Source: Neoceratodus forsteri (taxonomy: Eukaryota > Chordata > Ceratodontiformes > Ceratodontidae). From it: DNA of 64,000 bases. Below the pieces are notes generated by a model, which was given only the letters and a program-made list of their open reading frames with translations, was not told where the DNA came from and made no database searches. Of this stretch, positions 1 to 10,729 are shown piece by piece; position 1 is the stretch's first letter, and the number at the start of each line of letters is the position of its first letter. The translations under genes and the position numbers were made by a program. The stretch spans positions 1,241,207,001 through 1,241,271,000 of the forward strand of contig CM057452.1 in assembly GCA_016271365.2 (NCBI GenBank), given 5' to 3'.

Positions 1-600
1 GAGATTACTATAAGACAGCCTTTTCTTTTAATAAGGGCATGTGTAAACATAATGAAATAAGCCACATACTATATTAACATATATTATTTTAAATTTAGGA
101 GAAAGGAATAGAAGGATTATATCCAACTGTGATGTATAGAGATTGACTAACAACCACATAAAATCTTTTCAAAAATGCATTAATACAATTCCATACTAAC
201 AAGGGGTTCTCCTAACCTTGTAAGGATACACCATACTTTTACTTGTACTAAAATAATGTATTATGATTATATCTTAGAGCATATTGTGATTTTTTATTTT
301 TTATGAAACAAACTTTTTCCATGTCAAAAAACATATAAGCTCAAATAATATGTAGACAAAGTAACTCACTACACTTTCTGGACTTAAAGCTGTAGACAAG
401 GAAACAGATACAGAATGATTTTTTGAATGAAGCCCAACTGTGCCGGAAGAGTGTAAAGAGAAAACTGATGGTATCACCAAAACAACCTATAAAACATAAC
501 AAAATATGATCAATATATACATTATCAAAAAGGTATTCATTTATCCAATTTACGGTTCCTATTCACATTCAAATGAGACTGTAAAAGGCAGATGACCAAC
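1..600. other. AT-rich stretch, no gene seen
   Basis: AT-rich DNA with no reading frame or repeat I recognise. It lies at the 3' side of the minus-strand Penelope-like element, so it could hold the end of that element, but I see no clear boundary. Confidence 0.5.
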
Positions 601-664
601 AGCTATTAAAGAATATAAAATATATGGATCAATTATTCACAAGTATTTCTTTATCTCTGCTTCT

Positions 665-1132
665 CTATTTATTTCCCAAGAATGGTTTTAAGTCCCATCT
701 CTCAATGAGACCAGATGGGAAAACTGCTCTGAAAATCCAGGCACTCTCTTTTTGCAAGAGTTTAATTTGCTTATCTTCTCCTCTAAGGTTACAGTTAACC
801 TGTTTAAGTCCCATGAACGTGAATTCAGACACATTGTTCATGTGTACATTGGTATAGTGTCTCCCTATTGGTGTATCCATCTTTTGATTAATGATAAACC
901 TTATGTGTTCCTGAATGCACTCTTTTAATGGCCTAATTGTTTTACCTATATAGTATAGATTACATGTGCACCATACTATATACACAACGAAGGGAGTTAT
1001 GCAGGCGATTAATTCCCTTACTTGAATGTGAAGGCCATTTGGTAATACTAAATGATTACCTGTATTCATGAATTTACATACATTACATTTTCCACATTTA
1101 TGATTCCCCTTTGGTCTTTGTGATAACCACAT
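665..1132 (-). pseudogene. PLE GIY-YIG endonuclease domain
   Basis: This is the C-terminal endonuclease of the Penelope-like element, which in the family nicks target DNA for integration. The frame shows paired cysteines near the start (CGKCNVC), a region ending VYIVWCTC, then LYYIGKT, which fits the GIY-YIG signature with the first Tyr in VVYIVWC and the second in YYIG. A downstream RxxxH region and an IGRHY/HMN stretch match the His-rich part seen in PLE endonucleases. The open frame covers the whole domain (155 residues), but it is separated from the RT by the tail insertion at 1250-1440, so no continuous PLE protein can be made. Confidence 0.85.
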
Positions 1133-1249
1133 TCTTTTAGGTTCAGTTTTTTTTTAAAGAACTGACTATGTACCAATTTGTCCTGAAGGTTGACTGTGTG
1201 CCTAAAAGTAATTCTAGGTGTTGTAGGAATTATTTCACTTATGTTTTTA

Positions 1250-1250
1250 C

Positions 1251-1297
<47 letters not shown>

Positions 1298-1440
1298 GTT
1301 GTTTAATCAGGAGTAATTTATTTATTTTTATTGATTTAGTTGTTTAACCAGGAGTAACCCATTTAATTCTGGGTCACTTTTTAATATATCCCAGCTATTC
1401 CATATTATATTGCCTACTGCCCCTGCAATTGTATTGAATT
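1250..1440 (-). mobile_element. SINE/LINE 3' tail inserted in PLE, with (TTTA)n
   Basis: A (TTTA)n run at 1250-1297 is followed by two similar stretches, each with a TTTAatCAGGAGTAA-type core (1301-1318 and 1338-1356). Read on the minus strand these are 3' ends of the form actcctggttaaac...aaataaataaat, like the tails of L2-mobilised elements elsewhere in the window. The piece separates the PLE thumb from its endonuclease and is probably a short retroposed fragment. Confidence 0.5.
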
Positions 1441-1469
1441 CCAAAGAACTTGTTATGTTATTTTTTTCT

Positions 1470-2083
1470 TCACTGACCACTCACTCTATCTTTCTTTTTA
1501 ATAAAATCCTTCTGTGTTTTTCCCTTAATCTTTGACATTGCTTTGTTTAGCACTGCAGGATGGTAACCCTTTTCTCTAAACCTTTGTAGAAGTTCATCAG
1601 CTTGTTCTTTAAAGTCACTGTCAGAAGTACAGTTCCTCCGTATTCTGACCAATTGGCTATAAGGTATGGAATTTTTTAATTTGGCTGGATGTGAACTGTC
1701 ATTTCTCAACAGTGAGTTTGTATCGGTTTCCTTCCTATAACCTTTTATATAAATACAATTGTTTACTTTATCACCTACTAGAGTGATATCCAGGAAGTTA
1801 ACAGACTTTACATCCATCACTGCAGTAAATCTCAAGTTTCAATCATTCTGATTAAGCCATTCAATAAATTCCCTTGCAGTATCTATGTCTCCTTGCCATA
1901 TGCAGAGACAATCATCAATATATCTTTTCCACTGTACAATATTTTCTTTATATGGATTGATGCCGGGGTTATTAAGTATCTCCTGTTCCCATAATCCCCA
2001 AAACAAATTTGCATATGATGGAGCCATGGAAGCTCCCATGGCTGTTCCACAAACCTGTAAATAAAATTCATTATTAAACTCAA
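1470..2083 (-). pseudogene. PLE reverse transcriptase, palm C motif and thumb
   Basis: This continues the Penelope RT. A MGASMAPSYANLFWG block (start 2039) is followed by KRYIDDCLCIWQG, the YIDD catalytic motif used by PLEs in place of the YADD of LINEs. The next frame (1835-1470) carries FLDITL, then KETDTNSLLRNDSSHP and IPYSQLVRIRRNC, which match the conserved block downstream of the palm in PLE RTs. Overlapping frames at 1839-2039 and 1883-2083 show a frameshift close to the catalytic region, so the enzyme is inactive although its motifs are well kept. Confidence 0.85.
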
Positions 2084-2084
2084 A

Positions 2085-2486
2085 CTAACTATGGTCTATA
2101 ATGAATTTTAATGATTCCACCAGAAATTGTACAGGTGCACCTGTATATATCTGATCTCTTAACAGAAAATACTGTGCTGCATTGATGCCATCTTTGTGCC
2201 TTATTGAGGTATAGAGTGCCTCTACATCTATACTAATCGGCAGGTGTTCCTTTTTCCATTTAATGTTACCAAACTTGCTGATGGTATCTCCAGTGTCTTT
2301 TAGATAAGAGGGTAATTTAACCATACTAAACTGTAAATAAAAATCCATGAACTGGCTAAAGTGTTCTGTAATAGAGCCTACTCCTGAAACAGTCGGTCTT
2401 CCTGGTGGATTAAGCAAGTTTTTGTGTATTTCTGGAAGACAATACAAAGTTGGGGTTACAGGAAATTCACAAAAAAGGTACTTCAA
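2085..2486 (-). pseudogene. PLE reverse transcriptase, fingers and palm A motif
   Basis: This is the upstream half of the PLE RT. It contains YCLPEIHKN, GRPTVSGVGSITE, then SYLKDTGDTI and ISIDVEALYTSI, where SIDVEALY supplies the first catalytic Asp. These blocks in this spacing are typical of the Penelope/Neptune RT. A stop follows IIDHS at the 3' end, immediately before the YIDD-bearing frame, so one inactivating mutation lies between motif A and motif C. Confidence 0.87.
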
Positions 2487-2697
2487 TTCTGTATCTCTGA
2501 TATCTCCCTTAAAAACTGCTCAATCTAACAGTTCACAAAGGTTTTTTCTGAACTGCTGCATTGAGTTGGCTGATATTTTCTGTAATTGTTAATATCAAAC
2601 AGCAGTGTTTCCACCATTTCCCTATAATTTCTCCTATCCATCACTACAATATGACCATCATTATCAGCTTTTTTGATTACTATTTCTTGATCAGCAA

Positions 2698-3384
2698 TCA
2701 ATTCACTAAGGCCTGTTTATCTAGAATTGTAAGATTGGATACTGGTAGTTTTTGACTTTTGGACAACAGTTCTCTTACCTTAAACATAACTGTATTCTCA
2801 AAAGCAGTCACATTGCCGTTCGGTACTAAGGGACAGAAAACTGAATCTTGTTTAAACATCCATTTTCGCATTCTCTCAAAGTCTTCTGGTGTTAATACAT
2901 CCTTTGTATATTCATTTTCTTCATCTTCTATAATATTTATCAGGTCAGACAAAAGATCTTCTGCTTCTATTGGTGACCCAGACAATGACTGAGTCTCATT
3001 TTACATGGTGTCCTTGTTTTGGTTGATCTCTGTTAATAAGAAATCCAGTGTCTCATCTAGTGTTTCATTGCTAACATCCCCAAGGGTATTATGTAATTCT
3101 TCAAAGTCCATGTTATTAGAATTATCAATATCTTCTCTTTGTGCAAAAAATATCTTAAGCTTTATTTTTCTAATAAGTTTGAATAAATCAACAAAAACAG
3201 TAAACTTATCAACTGGGGGTGTAGGCACAAAATTAAGTCCTTTCTTTAAAAGTGTCAGGTGGTTGTTGTTCAGAACAAAGGAACTGAGGTTAATTATTTG
3301 CCATGCACATTCTTCTGGTTCCTCAGCGTATGTTTTTTGCTGTTTAAAGTTTCTACATTTACCTCCTCTGGTGCATCTCCTCAT
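2698..3384 (-). pseudogene. PLE N-terminal region
   Basis: Two adjacent frames precede the RT. The first (3384-3001) begins with basic MRRCTRGGKC and ends in an acidic stretch. The second (2985-2698) contains LTPEDFERMRKWMF and a KVRELLSKSQ segment. They fit the poorly conserved region upstream of PLE RTs. Most of 3384-3071 is repeated in inverted orientation at 5080-5393, which confirms it as element sequence. Frames here that read on the plus strand are shadows. Confidence 0.7.
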
Positions 3385-3515
3385 TTTTCTCTTCCTATTC
3401 CTTCTCGCCCTTTGTTCTCTAAAAAAGGTTTTTCCACTGTATCTATAGTCACAGATTTCTGCGCTTTCTGCCCTTTGTTTATTTCACTTTCTGTCTGTTC
3501 TCTTCGGTATTGAAT
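3071..3515 (-). repeat. Inverted repeat arm, PLE 5' part (pairs with 4942-5393)
   Basis: About 445 bp match 4942-5393 in inverted orientation with few differences. Homology ends near the string aagagaacagacag (about 3500-3515) on one side and at aatgaaac (about 3068) on the other. The spacer is about 1.4 kb. Confidence 0.85.
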
Positions 3516-3524
3516 GATATGAGG

Positions 3525-3840
3525 CAATGATGTATTTGTTTATCAATTAATTGATACAAATAAGTATTTTGAAAGTTTAAATACTTACAAGGTTGTGAGA
3601 GTATTTAAAATAAAATAAAATAACAGCAACTGGTGTAAATAAGTCACCATAGTCTAAAACTATTGCTGCTTCCCAGGCAGCATATGAAATACACAATACC
3701 TCTTTTTTATAAAAAGGTTTTTGTAATAATGTGAGGTTTTTCATGTAATAATTGTTATAGTGTATTGATTGGATAATGATAATGTGATGTCACACACAAA
3801 GGTGTATTTAAATGAATTTTAAATTATTTGTAACTACACC
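3525..3840. other. AT-rich spacer between inverted PLE copies
   Basis: This AT-rich spacer carries no recognised coding content. Short dyads such as tatcaattaattgata lie near 3541-3556. It could be PLE pseudo-LTR sequence, but that cannot be shown from one copy. Confidence 0.4.
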
Positions 3841-4470
3841 CCCTTTGAAGGCACTTTGCCGAGGAGCTAGGGGCTTCCACAATGGTGTTTAATAAATGTG
3901 AGCAATAGTTCTGATGTGCATCCATGTCCTTTTCTTCTGTGAGTGCAACCTTTTTGGAATTTGTGGTTTTGAAGAGTGTCTCCCTTGGTTGCGAACCCCT
4001 CTTTCATGAGCGCAACCTTTTGCAGTTTGGACTTTGTGTTTTGCTTGGCATTCATTTGGTCTGTGCACCATCAGACTTCATTCAGAGAGGGCATTCAGAA
4101 GAAGACAGGCACATTCATACCACGAATTTGTGGAAGCCGTAAGTTACAACAGATTTTATTTTCAATACTCTTGAAAATAGTTCTCGTTGATCGGCATTTA
4201 TTCTGGTTTTTACAACAAAGATTGTTTGGGTACTTACTTCCATATTTGGAGTGTAAAAGAATGTCAAATATTCCCAGATGTAATGATCGAGAGATGGAGG
4301 ATGAGAGTTTCTGCTTGTGAGACATTTGCTCATTGCAGTCTCGGAGGCAGGAGTTATGAACCTATTTGGAGAAAGGTGTTTCGACAGAAGAGAGTGAAGC
4401 TTCAAACATAAGAGATAACATCAGAACTTCCTTTTTGAAATAAGAACAGCTGCTATTTAAAGAGATAAGC

Positions 4471-4815
4471 TTGAGTTACAACATCTTATCTGTAGAAACT
4501 TACAAAGAAAAAAATCTGGCTCCACAGGGATTACAAGTGCAGAAGACTCCCTCCTGTGGTCTAGAAAATTTTAAAAGAATGGAGCAGTGGCTCAAGATTT
4601 CAGAATCAGCCTCCACAGCTTATACCAATCTAATAATAGAAGAGGACACTAAAAATTACCAAATCCTCATTAAAGAGGTACAAGCAGCAAAAGAGGAAGT
4701 GGGACATTTTAAGGAGCATAAAGAATTCATAAAATTAGATATAGCATTAAAAAACAAGATTTCAAAACATGAAAAAAGTGAGAGAAAGGAAACTATCCAA
4801 ACACTTAAGCAATGA
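4471..4815 (+). pseudogene. PLE N-terminal helical region (partial copy)
   Basis: A 114-residue frame rich in Lys and Glu carries stretches such as EEVGHFKEHKEF and KNKISKHEKSERKE that would form charged helices, perhaps a coiled coil. It lies just upstream of PLE sequence confirmed by the inverted copy, so I read it as the N-terminal part of the same element. It has no match in the minus-strand copy, which is truncated before this point. A stop at its end separates it from the frame that begins near 4937. The function of this region in PLEs is not established. Confidence 0.45.
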
Positions 4816-4941
4816 TTTAAATCATGCACAAGGCTGTGCATATATCCCTGTTAAAAATACTGATGGAAGACCCCCAAAGTAGAGGATGATCCAGAAGCAG
4901 GAAATACCAGAATAAACAGCGAAATAATAGAAAACATCAAA

Positions 4942-5393
4942 ACAGAAGAGAAGAGACAGAAAGTGACATAAACAAAGGACAGAAAGGGCAGAAATCTGTG
5001 ACTATAGATGCAGTGGCCAAACCTTTTTTAGAGAACAGAGGGCGAGAAGGAATAGGAAGAGAAAAATGAGGAGAGGCACCAGAGGAGGTAAATGTAGAAA
5101 TTTTAAACAGCAAAAAACATACGCTGAGGAACCAGAAGAATGAGCATGGCAAATAATTAACCTCAGTTCCTTTGTTCTGAACAACAACCACCTGACACTT
5201 TTAAAGAAAGGACTTAATTTTGTGCCTACACCCCCAGTTGATAAGTTTACTGTTTTTGTTGATTTATTCAAACTTTTTAGAAAAATAAACCTTAAGATTT
5301 TTTTTTTTGCACAAAGAGAAGACATCAATAATTCTAGTAACATGGGCTTTGAAGAATTACATAATACCCTTGGGGATGTTAACAATGAAACCA
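4942..5393 (+). repeat. Inverted repeat arm, PLE 5' part (pairs with 3071-3515)
   Basis: This is the plus-strand partner of the arm at 3071-3515. It encodes the decayed N-terminal PLE region with the same PTPPVDKFTVFVDLFKL block as the minus copy (5224-5274 here). Confidence 0.85.
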
Positions 5394-5394
5394 A

Positions 5395-5800
5395 ACTGAG
5401 GCCATTTCCTCTATGTTCGTGTCTTTGTTGGGAAAGGGAGATATAGGGGGTGGTACAAGAGAATTCCATTGGAAACTTGTTCTGTGCACTTACAATTCTT
5501 TGAGTAAAGAAGAATTTTCATTTGTAAGTACTGATTCTTTGCCTAACCGTCTGCAGGGGGTATCCTGTTGTATTTTTGATGTATTGTTGAAACACAAACT
5601 CATCCCACATATTAGATAAGGGTCTGCCATAATACCTACATTAATAATATGACATGTGAACATATGAAGGTGAGAAAATAACAGCAGAAACAGGACATAA
5701 TGGTTTATTAAATCTGCTTGAGGGTGCAGCTCACAGCTTAATTTACTGCAGCTGCCAACACACCCATTTCCAGTCCTCATGATTTGTCATCCCCACTACC
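5395..5800. other. No gene recognised
   Basis: Unassigned DNA between the PLE fragment and CR1 remnants. I see no domain motif or repeat in it. Confidence 0.4.
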
Positions 5801-5945
5801 ATCCAAGCTCCCCAGCCTCCTCTTAGTTTTGACTTTTCCTTTGACCCTGTCTCACCCCCTCTTAAAACTGCCCAGTCTTCGGTGAGGTCAACACCTCTGG
5901 TAATTTTTTCTACATTGCTACCACCCTTTCTGTGAAATAAAAATC
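5800..5945 (-). mobile_element. CR1-like C-terminal remnant
   Basis: The minus strand here resembles the end of CR1 ORF2. The string caccctttctgtgaaataaaaat near 5920 parallels the CR1 sequence near 30181-30205. It is short and decayed. Confidence 0.4.
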
Positions 5946-5989
5946 ATTGTGAAAAGGAAGTGGGAGGGAGAATAAGCTATGAATTGGGT

Positions 5990-6195
5990 CTAGTCTAGTC
6001 GGGTAAGCTGCTGATCATTTAGGATCAGGAGTTAATTAGGTAGGGAAATGGGCAGACTAGGTGGGCCAGGCAGTTCTTATCTGCTATCAAAATCTGTTTC
6101 TATGTTCTATGTCTGTGTTAATAGTGTAGGTAGGGAGAAATAGGCAGAGTGGATGGGCCAAATGGTCCTTCTCTGCCATCAAATTCTATGTGTAT
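5990..6195 (+). mobile_element. Two CR1 3' tails in tandem
   Basis: The string tagggaaatgggcagactag with a gatgggcc-like block, gtccttatctgcc-like block and tctatgttctatg end occurs twice, at about 6040-6110 and 6123-6198. The same signature ends the CR1 fragment at 49381-49456, which identifies it as a CR1 3' terminus. The two tails differ, so they may be independent insertions or an old duplication. Confidence 0.7.
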
Positions 6196-6199
6196 GTGT

Positions 6200-7190
6200 T
6201 TCTGCATTTCGGCTGACAAATGGAGAATGTGAATGAATGTTACAGAGATTTTTACAGAGGGACTTTGAATTACAAAACTTGTTTGGCTGCTGTTTGTTTA
6301 GGCAGTATCTGCAACTACTGTACAAGTAGGTAGATTGGGAACGTGATATGAGGTTGTGCCTTTTGATGGTCTTTGCATGCATGTTTGCTGTATATCATAT
6401 TCTTACTGAAAGGTATTCACCGGTAAATATAGTAAAAGTATTTTTACAGTGAACATTTCACATTCTACACTAGCTAGTTAGTTAGTTAAACACCATTTTA
6501 AGCAGTATCTTATTTTAATGCGTAGTAAGGTAGTGAAGTGACATGGAGATCAGAACCAACAAAGTGGAGCACTGTTACCAAAGAACAGCTGATGAAAACA
6601 GTTCAAGGATTTGACATTTTCACTGTAGGTATATTTTTGTAGAATGCTACATGCCTACAAATATAATGTAAATATTTTTAGAGTGAAAATGTCCCATTCT
6701 ACAGTAGTAGACAGTACCAGTGATGCCATTCTGGTTACCCTTCCATACTCCAAACATACTGTACCCTGAAGCAAAACAAGATGCTTTAATGCTATCCACG
6801 CCATAATTCAAATGAAAGATCGTATCCTGTGTAAAAGCATTGCTTCTCTGAACTGCATACATCATGTATGTTGCTAGATATTTAATCATAACAGATTAAA
6901 AAAAAGAAATACCAATAATTTTCAAAGTCTTTCCCTGGCAGTAGCTTCTGATTGGAAAGGAAAAACTGATTTATTTTAGATCAGTGACAAGACATCATGC
7001 TACCATACAGGCTTCTTTGGGAATGAATTTTCAAAGACTTTTTGATCAACACAAGTTGTGTGAAACAACATTGTGTCAAATCCAGGTGTACCAAATATTG
7101 TGCACCGAAATTTGCAAGAAAAGCATTCTCTGTGGCAAAGATTTCCAAAATAATACAAGAGGACTGCTGCTTCAAAAATACCATGCACAG
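6200..7190. repeat. Unassigned, with a ~45-bp direct repeat
   Basis: No coding content is recognised. A related block, with core taaa(t/g)tatttttagagtga and attctaca, occurs near 6433-6477 and again near 6664-6708. An inverted trace of it (acattttcactgtagg) lies near 6613. This may be a decayed small inverted-repeat element. Confidence 0.35.
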
Positions 7191-7378
7191 GGTGAGAATG
7201 ACACAAGCGGAGAATGATGCAAGATGATGCATGAGTAAGATGGATCAGAAATGACACAAGCTGAGTCAAAAATATGACACATGAGTGAGATAGAGCAAAA
7301 AATGACATGAGCTGAGTCAAAAATGTAATACATGAGTGAAATGGAACAAAATTTATGCAAGCTGAGTCACAAACACCA
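7190..7378 (+). repeat. 50-bp minisatellite, left part
   Basis: Diverged tandem units of about 50 bp carry the core gatgcatgagtgagatgga and acacaagctgagtcaaaaat. About 3.5 units are present before a LINE 3' end interrupts the array. The array resumes at 8712. Confidence 0.8.
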
Positions 7379-7399
7379 GGCCTGCCTTCTGGAAAAGAA

Positions 7400-7626
7400 A
7401 GCTATGCTCGGGCTAGCACCTGAATCCACTTCTTGTCTATTCAGACTAGATCGACCATCTGTCAGTACACAAAGTTCATCAAGGGGGAGGGTCTGATGGT
7501 ACCTTTTAATGATACGTCAATAGCCCGGAGATCTCTCTCCTGTAGAGGACCCAAGTGGATAAATAATCTTCCCCCTGACCTTACTGAATGTAGCAAGGTC
7601 AGCAAATTCAAAACTAGTCTCTGAGC
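7400..7626 (+). pseudogene. LINE ORF2 C-terminal end
   Basis: The frame ends with SLSCRGPKWINNLPPDLTE and then KVSKFKTSL before the stop. This matches the xxPKLWNxLPxxLR and FKxxL ending of jockey-superfamily (L2/Rex1-type) ORF2 proteins. No RT motif is left. The protein fragment has no function by itself and serves as a marker for the LINE family. Confidence 0.65.
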
Positions 7627-8028
7627 ACTCCTAGCTCTCGCTTGTGTATGTGAGTGCTCCAACACAACCAAACCCCTGTACTAACAACCGAGAGTCCCCA
7701 GAATGTTCTAATTCTAGCACCTGGAATGTCGCTAAACATCATCTCCGACCTCCCACTGCAACATTACTATAGATTTATTCCCTTCCCTCCCTCCCTCTCC
7801 CCCCCTCAGTCCCATCCTCTGCTTCCTCCTCCACCTTCCTACCCTCCCACATATTACTGCCCTCAACTTATCCACCCTTCTACCTGTACTACACCTCCCC
7901 CTTCACTACCAACCCCCCTCAACCTCCTCCACCCTATTTCTCCCATCCTCTGCACCTCACCACTGACCCTCCACCTCCAATGACAAAGCCCTCTCAGGCT
8001 GCCACTCAAGCACATCATCAACAAAACC

Positions 8029-8344
<316 letters not shown>

Positions 8345-8711
8345 GTGACCTTACCCTACAGTACCTAAGCATGACTTCCTGAAATCCTTTTGGTGACCTG
8401 TGCACTCAGCATAGGGCAGCTTACTTCTAGGAACAGACTTGAACTGCCTGTCTATACGTGTAGGACTGATGGTGAAATTTCATTGTAAATTTCAAGACAA
8501 TTTGTAACCAAAGTGCGACTTGACAATTATGTACAATTGTTTTTATGTAACCTGTGTAACATTAAACTCAAGTTATCTGTTGTATGCTAATGTATTTCTG
8601 TGTATATACTGTTGTTGCTGTTTATTCTGTTCTGTACTTTGTTTGACTTGGAACTTTTGTAAATGAGCCATTGGCTCAAAGGTGTTAATCCCAAACTGAC
8701 ATAAATAAATT

Positions 8712-8960
8712 CAAAAATATGATGCATGTGTGAGATAGAACAAAAATGACACAAGCTGAGTTAAAAATGCAATGCATGAGTGAGATGGAACACAAATGGT
8801 GCAAGCTGAGTCAAAATAACAATGCATGTGTGAAATGTAACAAAAATGGTGCAAGCTGAGTGAAAATATGTTGCATAAGTGAGATGGAGCAAAAATGATG
8901 CACGTTGATTCAAAAATATGATCCATGGAGTGACAAAATGACACAACCTGAGTCAAATGT
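8712..8960 (+). repeat. 50-bp minisatellite, right part
   Basis: About five further units of the same 50-bp repeat as 7190-7378 carry the core gcaagctgagtcaaaaat. They become more diverged towards 8960. Confidence 0.8.
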
Positions 8961-8999
8961 TATGGCAGATGAAATGGCATCTTAAGCAAGCATTACAGG

Positions 9000-10550
9000 C
9001 CAGGATATTCAGAGGGAGGAGGATGTGCGGTGCATCTAGTTGCACTGCCAAATAATTAGGCTGGCAAAAAAATGCTATACTCAGACATGTTTGATCCCAC
9101 CGGATTGCGCATCTTGTTCGAATATAACAACCTATGTGGCTGGCGCAAATGGGGGAGGCCAACAATGCACCAGCACATCCCGGGGGATAGGCTGTATACT
9201 GGGAATGGAGATGCACAGCGCAACCTGAGATGTGCCGGTCCCAAATTTCTGATATTCAGACTGCATATGCAAATGGAGCCATCAGGCATGCAAGGTGAAA
9301 ATGGGCCATTTGCATGCCCATTATGGCCCCATTTGCATGCAATTTGCATGGCTGTGACCTGCAAGTTATGCCAGGCCAGCCTGTAACACCCCCCAGTCCC
9401 GGTCCCCAACACCCATGTCTAGGCGGCTACACCCAATTCTGCCAAGTGCCTGGCAAGTGACAGACATAAAAGCCCCCCGGTTTCCATAGTGTAGGTCCCC
9501 CCCTTCACGTCACATACCCCATCCCACTGGATACGTATATCCCCCACCAGGATCATAGTGTAGGTACCCCCCTCCCTGGCTAAGCTCTTGTCACACTGAA
9601 TACATTGATGCCCACACATCCATAGTGAAGGTCCCCCCAACCCTTCCCCAAGCCCCAAATTCTAACTGAGAATGTATCACCGGCAGCCCTGTTACAAAAA
9701 CCCCTGATGTAGCACAAGACCACAATGTCCATTTTCCATAGTGTAGTAGCCACCCAACCCACACACTCTGGTATGTATGACCCCCTCCCTGCACCTCCCA
9801 TACACCACCTGTGCCAGTGACTGGCACAGTCCTCTGCTCTCCTCCACGGGCAGCCACTGAACAGAACAGTCCAAGTATGGCACTGTATGGAAGACGCACT
9901 CCACCAATGAATGCATCTTCCATACAGTGCTGAACTTGGACTGTTCAGTCAGCAGCTGGCCATGAAAGTGAGCAGAGGGTTGTGCCAGTCGTCGACATGG
10001 GTGGTGTGGAGGGGGAAGGATGGGGGTCATGCATACCAGGGTTGGGGCCACTACAGTATGGAAACCTTTGAGGGGATTCAGATTGTATGGAGCTCATGGG
10101 TCAGTGACAGGGAGGCCACCATTCAGTGGGATATAAGGGGTGGGACACTGTGCTGACCAGGGTTTGAGGTACCAGGGTGGGGGGGTCTCTACACTTTTGA
10201 AAAGTTGTTTTGTGTGGCATTTACCACATAGACAGGGATTGGGCAGGAGGGGGTGCAATTACTATGGATGTGTGTGCTTTAGGTTGCCATAGGCACGAAT
10301 GGGGTTCAGGCAAGGTGGGGGGTACCTACACTTTGGAAACAGGAGATTGTGCTGTCATTCCTGGGCATCAGGGAACAGGCCTGGTGGTGTTGCCACTGGA
10401 CTACCAGGGATGGAAGGCTGGCGTGCTGCTGTCTGCAGTACTGCAGCCTGTCTGTGGGTGGCCAGCCAAGTTAGGCATGCTTTTTCCATGCCTAATTTTG
10501 CGCTGCTTATCTCCAGCACTTGGGTGGCCCATCTTCTCTGAATATCCCAC
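9000..10550. mobile_element. Large foldback (palindromic) element, ~1.5 kb
   Basis: The region is an imperfect palindrome centred near 9905. The inner arms cactgtatggaagacgcact (9881-9900) and aatgcatcttccatacagtg (9910-9929) pair. Matching continues outward through cagaggactgtgccagt-like, ggggggacctacact-like and tgcgctg..atctcca-like blocks to ggatattcaga (about 9004) and tctgaatatcc (about 10538). Arms differ in length through indels. It is more GC-rich than its surroundings and has no transposase. I read it as a non-autonomous foldback transposon, but its superfamily is unknown. Confidence 0.75.
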
Positions 10551-10675
10551 TGTTCAGGATATTCATGGACATGCCCACTCCACTTGTGCTGTATACATTA
10601 ACTTTGCACCATTGCCCATCTCGATTTGGGCTGCTCATCTCCCTCCTTTGACTATGGGAACTTGGAGCAACTTTT

Positions 10676-10725
10676 GAGATGGGCGGCGCATCTCTGTTTT
10701 TTTTCAGAGATGCATCGCCCATCTC
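10676..10725. repeat. Hairpin with T8 loop
   Basis: Arms 10676-10696 and 10705-10725 (gagatgggcggcgcatctctg and its inverse) pair at 19 of 21 positions around an 8-T loop. It lies beside the foldback element and may be part of its right end. Confidence 0.8.
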
Positions 10726-10729
10726 TTTT

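Larger units (their letters stand above)
600..3520 (-). mobile_element. Penelope-like retroelement, degenerate
   Basis: A Penelope-like element reads right to left. In order on the minus strand there is an N-terminal region (3384-2698), reverse-transcriptase fingers and palm (2486-1839), a thumb-like region (1835-1470) and a C-terminal GIY-YIG endonuclease (1132-665). That domain order is the PLE hallmark and separates it from LINEs, which carry an APE-type endonuclease upstream of the RT. The single ORF expected for a PLE is broken into several frames, so this copy is dead. Its 5' side stops near 3515, where homology to the inverted copy at 4942-5393 also stops. A short (TTTA)n-tailed insertion sits between RT and endonuclease. 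Confidence 0.88.
3840..5395 (+). mobile_element. Partial Penelope-like element, inverted copy of 5' region
   Basis: This plus-strand fragment contains the PLE 5' region. From 4942 to 5393 it repeats, in inverted orientation, the N-terminal coding region of the minus-strand PLE. Upstream it extends further 5' than the other copy and includes a charged, helix-prone frame (4471-4815). It ends abruptly at 5395, before any RT motif. Two similar strings gagtgcaacctttt and gagcgcaacctttt (about 3941 and 4007) lie in the presumed leader. Partial copies in inverted orientation are a known habit of Penelope elements. The 5' limit at 3840 is a guess. Confidence 0.6.

Noticed and set aside
3840..4160. 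Hammerhead ribozyme in the PLE leader
   Set aside because: PLEs can carry one, so I looked for the CTGANGA and GAAA cores in order. The nearest match (ctgatgtg near 3912) lacks the core A and the second box.
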